DNA of 64,000 nucleotides, taken from NCBI GenBank assembly GCA_031386985.1, contig JANNCV010000044.1, positions 248,001 through 312,000 of the forward strand. The letters run 5' to 3'. Under the pieces are notes generated by a model that was not told the origin of the DNA, ran no database searches, and saw nothing but the letters and a program-made list of their open reading frames with translations. Made by a program: the position numbers and the translations under genes. The DNA comes from JANJUB01 sp031386985. GTDB lineage: Bacteria > Armatimonadota > Fimbriimonadia > Fimbriimonadales > Fimbriimonadaceae. Numbering within the stretch: position 1 is the first letter of the stretch; every line of letters begins with the position of its first letter. This document shows positions 41,058 to 50,627 of this stretch, piece after piece.

Positions 41058-41663
41058 ATGAAACGACTAATCACTTCAATCGCCATCCTCGCCACCCTCG
41101 TTGGGGCCGCGTTCTCGCAAGAGATCGAAGCCGACAAGATGAGCATTGAGTTCCTCCCCGGAACCGATGTTGAGGTTGAGATTGCTCTCGCCAATGTAGT
41201 ACTCGCCGCTCGCAACTCGCCCGTCATGATGGACGACGACGCTGATCTAGAGGGTAATGCTTACGAGCTTGAAATCACCGAAGACAACATTGACGAACTG
41301 ACCTATCTGGTTAAGACTTATTTCCCTACTCGATCAACGGTTCTGAGTTCAAATTTTGTGTTTGACGACGACGCGGACGAGGACCTGGACGACTGCGACG
41401 GCAATGATGACTTGGTTAGGGGTGGCGCAACCTCTCGCTGGTTCGTCAAACTCAACCGTCCGGCGCCCGCTGCCGGCGCGGTAGTCCGACTCAAGTCATC
41501 CAACCTCTCCGTCACTGTTCCAACTGCGATCTACGTTCGACCGGGCCAGACGATTGCCTACTATACGGTACGCACATCAACAACCCTCAAGAACCTGAAA
41601 GTCAGAATCTCCGGAACTTACAAAAACCGAGAAATGAGCTCAATGCTCCGCGTTACGAAGTAA
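41058..41663 (+). CDS. Secreted Asp-rich hypothetical protein
   Basis: The 201-residue protein has a signal peptide (MKRLITSIAILATLVGAAFS). Acidic patches follow: VMMDDDADLEG and FVFDDDADEDLDDCDGNDD, which could bind calcium. The C-terminal 70 residues form an Ig-like strand region (VVRLKSSNLSVTVPTAIYVR). I do not recognise a family. An AGGAG site lies about 9 bases upstream of the ATG, and a hairpin follows the stop, so it is probably a single-gene unit. Confidence 0.75.
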   Translation: MKRLITSIAILATLVGAAFSQEIEADKMSIEFLPGTDVEVEIALANVVLAARNSPVMMDDDADLEGNAYELEITEDNIDELTYLVKTYFPTRSTVLSSNFVFDDDADEDLDDCDGNDDLVRGGATSRWFVKLNRPAPAAGAVVRLKSSNLSVTVPTAIYVRPGQTIAYYTVRTSTTLKNLKVRISGTYKNREMSSMLRVTK

Positions 41664-41676
41664 CTGACTTCTCGAA

Positions 41677-41716
41677 GCCCTGTGCTCCACATAAACAGTG
41701 GCGCACAGGGCGATTT
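41677..41716. terminator. Terminator hairpin between convergent genes
   Basis: GCCCTGTGC (41677-41685) pairs with GCACAGGGC (41703-41711) across a 17-base loop, followed by GATTTT. It lies between genes ending at 41663 and 41722. Confidence 0.7.
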
Positions 41717-41721
41717 TGTGT

Positions 41722-43287
<1,566 letters not shown>

Positions 43288-43343
43288 AGTTCTCAATGTG
43301 CAGGGCGTTCAAAGCCCGTGTATTTATGACGACGAATCAGCGG

Positions 43344-44357
43344 TCATCGTGCCCGTAAAAGTTCTGTTAAGGCCGAAAGCACTTGTTCTGGTGAAATTGC
43401 TAGCATGCAAGCGCGTGAGCATTCGCCTTCGCTGGTTTTGTGGGCGCAACCGTCACCGTAGTGATCGCAGGCAAAGGCTTGGGTTTCGGATTTGAGGGGA
43501 ATTGGACCTCGCGTGCCAGAATTCTCCCCATCAAAAAAGGGATGAAAACGGCTAAAAGACGTCGGCCCATAAAGCACAACACTGGCCGTTCCCACGGTAA
43601 CGGCCAGATGCGCCGTCCCAGTATCGGGAGTAACAACCGCCCTCATTCCCTTGAGGAGGCACGCGAATTGAAGGATGCTCATCGGGCGATCAAGGTCCTT
43701 AGTCTTAAACCGAGACAAATCCTCACCCGGTGCTCCAAGCATCACGAAATTGCGCTCGGAACCCAATGCAAGGAGATCGCGCCAACCCTGATCCGGCCAG
43801 TTCTTCTCCATCGCGGTCGAGCTAACATTTAGCCCAATCGGATCCGGCCCAAGCCTAGTAAGCTCCTCCCGAGCCACTTGCTCATCCGCGTCCGAAGGAA
43901 ACAAAACTGGGCGAACACTGGCCTCAATTCCAATCTCACCGAGCACAAAGCGGAGCGTATCAAACAAATCATGTCCCGCTTCATCGAAGGGTTTTGAGGT
44001 CGTGTAGACATTCGGATTGCCGCGATGCACCCCAATCCGAATCGGGATTCCTGCGACTTTGGCCAATCGGGCATGACTATGCCCATCATCAAAAACCAAG
44101 CAAAGATCAAACCGCCCCCGCTTCATTCTTTGGATGCGCTTTAGCTTGCGCTGGGGGCCGCCCCCGCGTTCCCGAATCCAAGTTTCGAGTTGCTTGGGCC
44201 AGTTCGCAAAAATTTCGGCGACTGGTGGGCCACCTTCAAGGGTGATATGAGAATCGGGAAATTTGCGCCGGACCTGCAAAACCGCGCCAGTTGTGTTGAC
44301 CAAATCACCCACCATATCTCGGGCGATGATGAGGATGCGGTTTACCGGTTTTTCCAT
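43344..44357 (-). CDS. Glycosyltransferase family 9 (heptosyltransferase-like)
   Basis: The 337-residue GT-B enzyme starts RILIIARDMVGDLVNTTGAV and has PDTGTAHLAVTVGTASVVLYGP, the nucleotide-sugar-binding signature of GT9. GT9 enzymes add heptoses to lipopolysaccharide core, so the gene fits a diderm envelope. Four cysteines near the C-terminus (in DHYGDGCAHKTSEGECSRAC and FACD) are unusual and could bind metal. Acceptor and sugar are not determinable. Confidence 0.87.
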   Translation of the reverse strand: MEKPVNRILIIARDMVGDLVNTTGAVLQVRRKFPDSHITLEGGPPVAEIFANWPKQLETWIRERGGGPQRKLKRIQRMKRGRFDLCLVFDDGHSHARLAKVAGIPIRIGVHRGNPNVYTTSKPFDEAGHDLFDTLRFVLGEIGIEASVRPVLFPSDADEQVAREELTRLGPDPIGLNVSSTAMEKNWPDQGWRDLLALGSERNFVMLGAPGEDLSRFKTKDLDRPMSILQFACLLKGMRAVVTPDTGTAHLAVTVGTASVVLYGPTSFSRFHPFFDGENSGTRGPIPLKSETQAFACDHYGDGCAHKTSEGECSRACMLAISPEQVLSALTELLRAR

Positions 44358-44393
44358 GTTCCGCAGGGCCGGGGCTTGGCCAGATTACACGTA

Positions 44394-44470
44394 TGGGGCG
44401 GATGATGGGTCTTGAACCCACGGCCTCCTGAGCCACAGTCAGGCGCTCTAACCCCTGAGCTACACCCGCC
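44394..44470 (-). tRNA. tRNA-His (anticodon GTG)
   Basis: On the minus strand the acceptor GCGGGTG pairs with CATCCGC. It has discriminator C, an encoded CCA and an extra 5' G (G-1), the identity element of histidine tRNA. The anticodon stem CCTGA/TCAGG holds the loop CTGTGGC. Confidence 0.95.
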
Positions 44471-44521
44471 GCGTGAACGAATATTGTGACACGATTCGGG
44501 GCTTAGGTTCAAGGGGAGTCG

Positions 44522-46066
44522 CTAAAGTCCCAGCTTATGCCAGATCGAATCTACTTTTGCCCTTACATCATCCGCCATCGTGATTAGCTTCGGAAAGTCC
44601 CGATTGAAACCGTTCTCTCCCGGCCATTTGTGGGTGCAATCGAAGCCGACTTTGCCACCAAACCCCATGCTCATCGCCGCATGATCAAGCTGATCAACCG
44701 GGCCGCGAGTGTGTAAAACATCCCGCCCCGGATCACAGTTAGCTCCGAGCCTGAACAGGACTTCATCTAAGTTCTGTACATCGCAATCCTCATCAAAAAT
44801 GAACACAAACTTTGTGAAGGCGAGGCCGCCAAGCCCCCAAATTGCGTTCATCACCTTGAACGCATGCCCCGGATACTTTTTCTTGATGCGAACAAAGGCG
44901 ACGTTGTGGAAACAAGCCTCCACAGGTAGGTTCATATCCACGATTTCCGGCACCGTGAGCTGAATCATGGGCAGAAAGATTCGCTCAACCGCTTTGCCCA
45001 TCCACCCATCCTCCATCGGCGGCTGACCCACGATGGTCGCCGGATAAATTGGGTTATCGCGCATCGTGATTGCGGTTACGTGCAGGATCGGGAACTGCTC
45101 GGCAAGCGAATAATAACCGGTGTGATCGCCGAATGGGCCCTCTAGGCGTCTCTCGCTGGGATCTACAAAGCCTTCAATTACGATTTCGGCATCGGCGGGA
45201 ACGCTCAGATCAACGGTTTTAGCCTTGACCATCTCCATCCGCTCGCGCCGCAAGAAGCCAGCGAAAAGCATTTCATCAATCCCCGGAGGAAGCGGAGAAA
45301 TGGCCGAAAAAGGAATAACGGGATCGCCGCCAAGAACGATTGCAACCTCTAGTTTCTTGCCCAACGCGCCGGCATCTTCCATCTGGCGCATGCCCGTTTT
45401 GTGCATTTGCCAATGCATGCCGCAGGTAGTTTTGTCAAAGATTTGTACACGATACATACCCACATTGCGTTTACCGGTGTTTGGATCATGGGTAAAGACA
45501 CAGGGGAGTGTGATGAACGGCCCCCCATCTTCTGGCCAGCAGGTGAGCACCGGAAGTTTGGTCAGATCAATGTCGGAACCCATCAACACAACGTCTTGGC
45601 AAGGGGCCTTGGTAGTAGTTTTGGGAGGAATGTTCTTGACTTCCCCGAGCAGGTGGGGCAGGGCCCTAAGTGCTTCCAACGGCCCTTTTGGAATTTCCGG
45701 TTTGAGCAGAGCCTGGATGCGCTCCGCATGCTCTTCGAAGTCTTCGCAACCCAACGCGAGAGACATTCGACGCTTGGACCCCATCGCGTTGATCGAAACG
45801 GGCATGCTGTATTTCATCGGCATGATCGTTTCTTCAACCCGATGAATCGTTGGATGCCCCATCACCGCGCTCATGTAGTTCAGGGTGCCGAGCCGATGAG
45901 GCCGTCCGACTACGTTCTCAAACAAGAGAGCAGGACCGCCAGCTTTCATCACCCGATCTGCGATTTCGGTGATCTCAAGGTACGGGCTAATTGGCTCTTT
46001 GATCCGCTTGAGCTCGCCTTCAGACTCCAATCGATCCAAGAACTCTCGATAGTTGCGGTAAGCCAT
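44522..46066 (-). CDS. UbiD family decarboxylase
   Basis: The 514-residue enzyme matches the UbiD prenylated-flavin decarboxylase family throughout: KAGGPALLFENVVG, NVGMYRVQIFDKTTCGMHWQ, RLEGPFGDHTGYYS and VVGDRVM-like ends. Its E(x)GPFGDHTGYY block contains conserved acidic residues of the active site. With menG and a polyprenyl synthase in the window, a role in menaquinone synthesis (aromatic carboxylate removal) is plausible. It starts 3 bases after pyrC and is likely in the same operon. Substrate is inferred, not seen. Confidence 0.9.
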   Translation of the reverse strand: MAYRNYREFLDRLESEGELKRIKEPISPYLEITEIADRVMKAGGPALLFENVVGRPHRLGTLNYMSAVMGHPTIHRVEETIMPMKYSMPVSINAMGSKRRMSLALGCEDFEEHAERIQALLKPEIPKGPLEALRALPHLLGEVKNIPPKTTTKAPCQDVVLMGSDIDLTKLPVLTCWPEDGGPFITLPCVFTHDPNTGKRNVGMYRVQIFDKTTCGMHWQMHKTGMRQMEDAGALGKKLEVAIVLGGDPVIPFSAISPLPPGIDEMLFAGFLRRERMEMVKAKTVDLSVPADAEIVIEGFVDPSERRLEGPFGDHTGYYSLAEQFPILHVTAITMRDNPIYPATIVGQPPMEDGWMGKAVERIFLPMIQLTVPEIVDMNLPVEACFHNVAFVRIKKKYPGHAFKVMNAIWGLGGLAFTKFVFIFDEDCDVQNLDEVLFRLGANCDPGRDVLHTRGPVDQLDHAAMSMGFGGKVGFDCTHKWPGENGFNRDFPKLITMADDVRAKVDSIWHKLGL

Positions 46067-46069
46067 CGG

Positions 46070-47392
46070 TCAAAACACCGACTTAACGCGGCCCGAATCA
46101 AACAGCTGATCGCGATAGATTTCGCTTCCAGAGAAGGTCACAACCGCTTTGCCCTTCAGTGCCATTCCGTGGAACGGCGAGTTTTTGCCCTTAGTGAAGG
46201 TCTTGTTCACATCGAAAGTCCATTCAACATCTGGGTCAATAACGGTGATCTGAGCGACCGGCGTTTCGCCTGGCTTCAGGGTCCCCGCGTCAAGCCGGAA
46301 AATCTGAGCGGGCTTTGTGCTTAGCTTGCGAATCGCCTCAAGTGGAGTCAAAATCCCGGCGTGAACGATATAGGTAAGCGTAACCCCCACCACCGATTCT
46401 AACCCAGCTTGACCAAACGGGGCGAGATCAAACGGGGCCTGAACTTCGTGGCTCGCATGAGGCGAGTGATCGCTGGCGATGCAGTCAATCGTGCCATCCT
46501 GAAGCGCCTGTTTGATAATGTCAATGTCAACCTGGGTTCGGAGTGGCGGCAACATTTTGTAATTCGTATCGAACTCGCCAACGGCTTCTTCGGTGAATAC
46601 GAAGTGCTGTGGGCAAACTTCGCAGGTCACGGGGGCGCCAAGATACTTCGCTTGGCGAATCATCTCAACTCCTCCCCAGGTGCTGATTCTCATGACGTGA
46701 AGTCGGCAGCCAGTGTGAAGAGAGAGCAGGCAGTTTCGCATCACCATGATCTCCTCCGCGCTTCGAGGGATTCCTTTTAGACCCAAAACCGCCGAAGTTG
46801 CACCCTCGTTCATCGCGCCGCCTGCCGATAGATCGGTGTCATCGCAATGCGCCAAAACGGGAATATCGAGTTGAACACAATATTCCATCGCCCGGCGCAT
46901 CGTGTGGGCATTTTGAATTGGAAACTCCTCATCGCTGGCAGCGACGATTCCAGCGCGTTTCATGGCAGCGAGATCTGCGATTTGCTCGCCCTTGAGGCCA
47001 ACCGTCAGCGCACCAACGGGAGCCACAAAAACACCGCCCGACTCGGGCGAAGACGCCTTATCAATAATGAAATCAATGAGCGAAGGGTTATCCAAAGGCG
47101 GGTTCGTGTTGGGCATACAGCAGATAGTGGTGAATCCGCCCGCCGCGGCCGCTTGAGTTCCCGAGACGATGGTCTCTTTGTGTTCGCCGCCCGGTTCGCG
47201 CAAATGCACGTGCGGGTCAACGAGGCCCGGGGTTATCCATAGGCCCGTGCAATCAAAAACCTCATCAACATCATCAAAGTCTTGATCCGCCCCGACATAC
47301 TCGATTTGATCATCCTCCATAAGGACAGAGCCGATGGCGTCGAGGTCTTGTGAGGGATCCAATATCCGACCGTTCTTAAGAAGAATTCTCAC
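46070..47392 (-). CDS. pyrC: Dihydroorotase
   Basis: The 440-residue amidohydrolase cyclises carbamoyl-aspartate to dihydroorotate. It has the metal motif DPHVHLREPGGEHKETI, the QGDITCEVCP-equivalent in VTCEVCPQHFVFTEE, and DCIASDHSPHASHEV with the conserved Asp and His. This is the class I (PyrC) type. It overlaps pyrB by 4 bases, in the order pyrR-pyrB-pyrC. Confidence 0.95.
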   Translation of the reverse strand: MRILLKNGRILDPSQDLDAIGSVLMEDDQIEYVGADQDFDDVDEVFDCTGLWITPGLVDPHVHLREPGGEHKETIVSGTQAAAAGGFTTICCMPNTNPPLDNPSLIDFIIDKASSPESGGVFVAPVGALTVGLKGEQIADLAAMKRAGIVAASDEEFPIQNAHTMRRAMEYCVQLDIPVLAHCDDTDLSAGGAMNEGATSAVLGLKGIPRSAEEIMVMRNCLLSLHTGCRLHVMRISTWGGVEMIRQAKYLGAPVTCEVCPQHFVFTEEAVGEFDTNYKMLPPLRTQVDIDIIKQALQDGTIDCIASDHSPHASHEVQAPFDLAPFGQAGLESVVGVTLTYIVHAGILTPLEAIRKLSTKPAQIFRLDAGTLKPGETPVAQITVIDPDVEWTFDVNKTFTKGKNSPFHGMALKGKAVVTFSGSEIYRDQLFDSGRVKSVF

Positions 47393-48336
47393 TTTGCTAC
47401 CGCCTTCTTGGCTTTCTTGATTGCAGGCTTAGGCGATTCATCTTGGAACGCCCAATGCAGAGCCGCCATCCTCACATAAATCCCGTTTTCAACCTGCGCG
47501 TTGATCACCGATTGCTCGCCATCGGCCGCAGAGTCATCAACTTCCACCCCGCGATTCATGGGCCCAGGGTGCATCAAAATGCAGTCAGGCGCGGCCCACC
47601 TTAGCCGCTCTTTCGTGATCCCGTACATCCGCGCATATTCGTTTACGCTGGATCCGATCCCGCGCGTCATCCGCTCATTCTGAAGCCGCAGGGTCATCAC
47701 CACATCGGCATCTTTGATTCCATCTTCGAGGTCGAAATAGAGCTGACCGGGCAACAGACCGGCATGGGCAGGAAGGAGAGTTCGAGGGCCGACGAATCGA
47801 ATCGTCGCGCCCATCTTTGAGAGAAGCCAAGCGTTTGAACGGGCAACGCGCGAGTGTTCAATGTCCCCCACGATCGCAACGGTAATGCCATCCAGTTGGC
47901 CCTTCTTTTCAATAATCGTGATCGCATCGGCGAGGGCTTGGGTGGGGTGTTCGTGGCGACCGTCACCGGCATTAAGAACCGGACCACCAAAAAACTGCGC
48001 CGCGAGAGAGGGCGAGCCGGAGTAACGATGGCGCATGACTAGCGCGTCCAGCATCTCGTAGCGCAAGGTCAAAATAGTGTCCTTAAGCGTTTCGCCCTTG
48101 TTCATGGAGCTTCCGGCAATCGAGAACGTCGTAGTTTTCATGCCGAGATGATAAGCGGCTTGCTCGAACGAGACCCTGGTTCGCGTTGAGTCCTCGAAAA
48201 AGAGCATGCCCACGACCTTCTTGATTGCGTCAACGGGCTTGCCTTGTTTGAGTCGTTGTTTGAAATCACCGCCAAGCCAGAGGAGTTCCTCGATTTGAGT
48301 CGAATCTAGATGCCTTATTCCTAATAAATTTTTCAT
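47389..48336 (-). CDS. pyrB: Aspartate carbamoyltransferase catalytic subunit
   Basis: The 315-residue enzyme makes carbamoyl-aspartate, the first committed step of pyrimidine synthesis. Motifs: FFEDSTRTRVSFEQAA (carbamoyl-phosphate loop), SSMNKGETLKDT (80s loop), NAGDGRHEHPTQALADA and MHPGPMNRGVEV. A lysine-rich tail (KKAKKAVAK) extends past the usual end. It overlaps pyrR and pyrC by 4 bases each. Confidence 0.96.
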   Translation of the reverse strand: MKNLLGIRHLDSTQIEELLWLGGDFKQRLKQGKPVDAIKKVVGMLFFEDSTRTRVSFEQAAYHLGMKTTTFSIAGSSMNKGETLKDTILTLRYEMLDALVMRHRYSGSPSLAAQFFGGPVLNAGDGRHEHPTQALADAITIIEKKGQLDGITVAIVGDIEHSRVARSNAWLLSKMGATIRFVGPRTLLPAHAGLLPGQLYFDLEDGIKDADVVMTLRLQNERMTRGIGSSVNEYARMYGITKERLRWAAPDCILMHPGPMNRGVEVDDSAADGEQSVINAQVENGIYVRMAALHWAFQDESPKPAIKKAKKAVAK

Positions 48337-48854
48337 TCTTCCTCTTGCAAGATCACGGAGTCCTCGCCGTCCATCTCAGTTACCCGAACGATCACATGGT
48401 CGCCCACGTTGGTGATGATCTCTTTTCCGCAATAATCCGGTTGGATCGGTAGTTCTCTCAGTCCCCGATCAATCAACACTGCCAGCTCTACGCTCGCGGG
48501 GCGACCTAACTCCATCAGCGCGTTAAGCGCGCTTCTTATCGTTCGACCAGTAAAGATCACTTCATCCACCAGGATCACGCGCTTATCCGTGATTTGAAAC
48601 GGGATTTCGCTGTCATCGGTTACAGCCGGCGGGCGGTCATCGCGGAAGTTCGAAACATCTATCCGGCCACACGGAACGGTAACGCCCTCGATCTGGGTCA
48701 TCGTAAAGGCGAGCCGCTTCGCGATTGGCCACCCTCGGCGCATGATACCGACGACAACAAGGTCTTCAGCCCCAGCGTGAGCCTCCAGTATTTCGTGCGC
48801 CATCCGGCCCATCGTTCTGCGCATATCTGCGGCATCTAAAACCAACGCACCCAT
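48333..48854 (-). CDS. pyrR: Pyrimidine operon regulator PyrR
   Basis: The 173-residue phosphoribosyltransferase-fold protein has the PRPP loop VILVDEVIFTGRTIRSAL and the RGWPIAKRLAF and LIDRGLRELPIQPD blocks of PyrR. In Gram-positives PyrR binds pyr mRNA at an anti-antiterminator to attenuate the operon, and it may have uracil phosphoribosyltransferase activity. It is the first gene of pyrR-pyrB-pyrC-ubiD. The 53 bases upstream are too short for a full attenuator, and no RNA hairpin of the binding type was seen there. Confidence 0.95.
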   Translation of the reverse strand: MGALVLDAADMRRTMGRMAHEILEAHAGAEDLVVVGIMRRGWPIAKRLAFTMTQIEGVTVPCGRIDVSNFRDDRPPAVTDDSEIPFQITDKRVILVDEVIFTGRTIRSALNALMELGRPASVELAVLIDRGLRELPIQPDYCGKEIITNVGDHVIVRVTEMDGEDSVILQEEE

Positions 48855-48860
48855 TAGGTT

Positions 48861-48866
48861 AGATTA
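48861..48866 (-). promoter_or_regulatory. Predicted -10 box of pyr operon
   Basis: On the minus strand TAATCT ends exactly 6 bases before the pyrR ATG at 48854, without a Shine-Dalgarno site. This predicts a leaderless pyrR transcript, which would leave no leader for PyrR attenuation. Confidence 0.5.
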
Positions 48867-48895
48867 TGGAATCCAGCGACCAGTTGCCGCTCAGC

Positions 48896-48901
48896 TAAAC
48901 T
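48896..48901 (+). promoter_or_regulatory. Predicted -10 box of selenoprotein gene
   Basis: TAAACT ends 6 bases before ATG 48908, with no Shine-Dalgarno site. It lies 29 bases from the opposite-strand pyrR box. Confidence 0.5.
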
Positions 48902-48907
48902 TAGAGC

Positions 48908-49192
48908 ATGATCATATCAATCACGTTTTGCATGGAATGAAACTTCGCCCCCCGCGCCGCCAGGCTGGCGGAAGCTCTGTTAGATCACTTCAAATCACCG
49001 GTTGGTCAGCCTCATCAGATTTTGGAAATCAAGCTCTTGCCTTCCGAGAAAGGCGTCTTTGAGGTGCGCTTGGCAGAGAAGCTAGTTTTTTCGAAGCATC
49101 AGATGGGAAGGCATTGCGAGCCGAATGAAATTATCCAGTCGATCAGCAATGTGCTAGGATTCACTGAGCGTGACAGACCAAGAACTAGCTGA
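48908..49192 (+). CDS. SelW/Rdx-family selenoprotein (TGA as selenocysteine)
   Basis: Reading from ATG 48908 and through TGA 48938 as Sec (U) gives MIISITFCMEUNFAPRAARL, then AEALLDHFKSP, LEIKLLPSEKGVFEVRLAEK and LVFSKHQMGRHCEPNEIIQS. This is a clear Rdx/SelW domain of 94 residues: CxxU redox motif (C8, U11), the PRA helix and the GxFEV-LVFSK-GR strand pattern. The TGA sits exactly at the family's Sec/Cys position, and a SECIS-like hairpin lies downstream. ORF callers miss it because the frame has an early stop. It probably acts in thiol redox. If the TGA were a real stop, it would be a pseudogene. Confidence 0.82.
48957..48971 (+). promoter_or_regulatory. Putative bacterial SECIS hairpin
   Basis: CCGCCA, loop GGC, TGGCGG forms a stable hairpin. 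The loop starts 22 bases after the TGA at 48938, within the range for bacterial SECIS elements, and begins with G as expected. This supports the Sec reading of the gene at 48908. Confidence 0.65.
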
Positions 49193-49568
49193 GCTTCGTA
49201 AATACCCTTGGATGGAGAGCCGTATTCCAGCTCGCGACGCCCTCTCCGCTTTCGTTCCCGCGGCGAACACGCAGGACCCGGTCATTGAACAGATACAGGA
49301 GCGGTCAGGAGCCAGCAGGTGGTACCCCGTTGATGGCGGCCACCGGTTGTTGATACCTTTCGACGGTGAGCCTTACGATTCCACCCGATCTACTCTTGAG
49401 CCTGACGCTTGGGATCATGAGCACTGCGATGCCTGTGGGGAGCATATTGAAGCCATGACCCTTTGCCACGTTACCGAACCAGATCAGCCCTACATCCTGC
49501 TTTGCGCAACTTGCTATGCGACTTATGTTGGACCGGCTAAGCCAAAACCGTGGTGGAAGGTGTGGTGA
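49170..49568 (+). CDS. Hypothetical protein with a zinc-ribbon-like motif
   Basis: The 132-residue protein has HCDACGEHIEAMTLC and LCATCYATYV in the C-terminal half: two CxxC pairs spaced as in a zinc ribbon. The N-terminal part is not recognised. The GTG start overlaps the selenoprotein gene by 23 bases, suggesting co-translation. A role with the redox protein is possible but unsupported. Confidence 0.65.
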   Translation: MTDQELAELRKYPWMESRIPARDALSAFVPAANTQDPVIEQIQERSGASRWYPVDGGHRLLIPFDGEPYDSTRSTLEPDAWDHEHCDACGEHIEAMTLCHVTEPDQPYILLCATCYATYVGPAKPKPWWKVW

Positions 49569-49586
49569 GCCCAGTATCCCATGGTG

Positions 49587-49607
49587 AGACACCTTTGTTT
49601 AGGTGTC

Positions 49608-49608
<1 letters not shown>
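49587..49608. terminator. Hairpin after tRNA-Ile and before next gene
   Basis: AGACACCT pairs exactly with AGGTGTCT around TTGTTT. It lies just downstream of tRNA-Ile (minus) and after the 49170 gene (plus). No long T-run follows in either direction, so terminator function is uncertain. Confidence 0.45.
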
Positions 49609-49684
<76 letters not shown>

Positions 49685-49762
49685 GAAGCCGAAATAGGAT
49701 ACCCCGAACAAACTCTCGTTAGGTCCGGGGACCCAAAACTGCGAGCGCATGGCTCGCTGTGA

Positions 49763-50527
49763 TTAAAACGCGAAATTGCGGGTAAAGCCGAAGTTCAACC
49801 AAATGTTGCTACGTCGGGGCAAGCCCGCGCGCAAGCTCTTTTCTAAGAGCGTGGAGTAATTCACGCTTGGAGTAAATGTCCAGCCCTTTCCGATCTCAAA
49901 TGAAGTCGTCGCACTCAAGTTTAGATCGGTAAAGCCTGCTTTGTTTGAGCCATAGAGGAAGTTGTTACCCTTCTTATCGCCATAGCCAATCAAAGCACAT
50001 AAATCACAGGTAGACATCTTGCCGGTCAGACCTGTTTTGACACTGCGAGTCACTCCCAGGGTTAAGTATGTTCCTACATTCGCGTTTGCGCCCTTGTAAA
50101 CCGTTAGCGCGGGTGCCCCCCATGACTGATCCAACGAAACTCCGCCGTACCACTCTTGGAATCGAGCCGCGCCAGTTCCGGGGAACTGGTAATCAACGTA
50201 GCCAAGCCACCAATCGCCCTTTCCGTGGGCGCCACGATATTCGAGCGATGTATCAAACTCGGTAAATCTGTTTTTCGGGCTCTTTGGATAGACGCCCGAG
50301 TTCCAACCGGTGAGTTCCATGTTGCCCCAAACTGAGAACTTGAAGCCGCTCGAGCTGAAGGCTACGCTGGGCTGAAGCACCCAGTCATTGACGAAGTTTA
50401 CGCCTCGCCAGACATATTTGGAGCTTATGTCCACGTCGAGCGTAGCATCAATCTTGGGCTTTTCCTGGGCAATGGCACCTGCGGTTAGGGCCACTGCGAG
50501 GAAAGCACTTGTTCGACAAATGTTCAT
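49763..50527 (-). CDS. TorF-like putative outer-membrane porin
   Basis: The 254-residue protein has a signal peptide (MNICRTSAFLAVALTAGAIA). The opening DVDISSKYVWRGVNF is the signature of the TorF/Gcw_chp putative porin family, followed by repeated amphipathic strands. The last residues LNFGFTRNFAF end in Phe, as in outer-membrane barrels. Four cysteines (CDLCALIGYG region) are unusual. ATG 50527 gives the signal peptide; an upstream extension is unlikely. Substrate unknown. Confidence 0.85.
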   Translation of the reverse strand: MNICRTSAFLAVALTAGAIAQEKPKIDATLDVDISSKYVWRGVNFVNDWVLQPSVAFSSSGFKFSVWGNMELTGWNSGVYPKSPKNRFTEFDTSLEYRGAHGKGDWWLGYVDYQFPGTGAARFQEWYGGVSLDQSWGAPALTVYKGANANVGTYLTLGVTRSVKTGLTGKMSTCDLCALIGYGDKKGNNFLYGSNKAGFTDLNLSATTSFEIGKGWTFTPSVNYSTLLEKSLRAGLPRRSNIWLNFGFTRNFAF

Positions 50528-50627
50528 TTGTTTAACAGCCCGATGTGTGGGCTCCCCGCAATTTTTCGGGGAAATGAACAAAAAACTTTAGGTTTTGGAT
50601 TTGATTATGTTAACTCACTTGCCAAAC

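Noticed and set aside
45401..46324. 307-residue open frame on the plus strand
   Set aside because: It is antisense to the ubiD and pyrC genes, has no family pattern and mirrors their codon structure.
48855..48907. PyrR-binding attenuator upstream of pyrR
   Set aside because: The interval to the divergent gene is only 53 bases and shows no binding-loop hairpin.
48938..48940. Simple stop codon making 48908-49192 a pseudogene
   Set aside because: The frame continues as a full Rdx domain with no other lesion and the TGA is exactly at the Sec position with a SECIS-like hairpin; a pseudogene remains the alternative.
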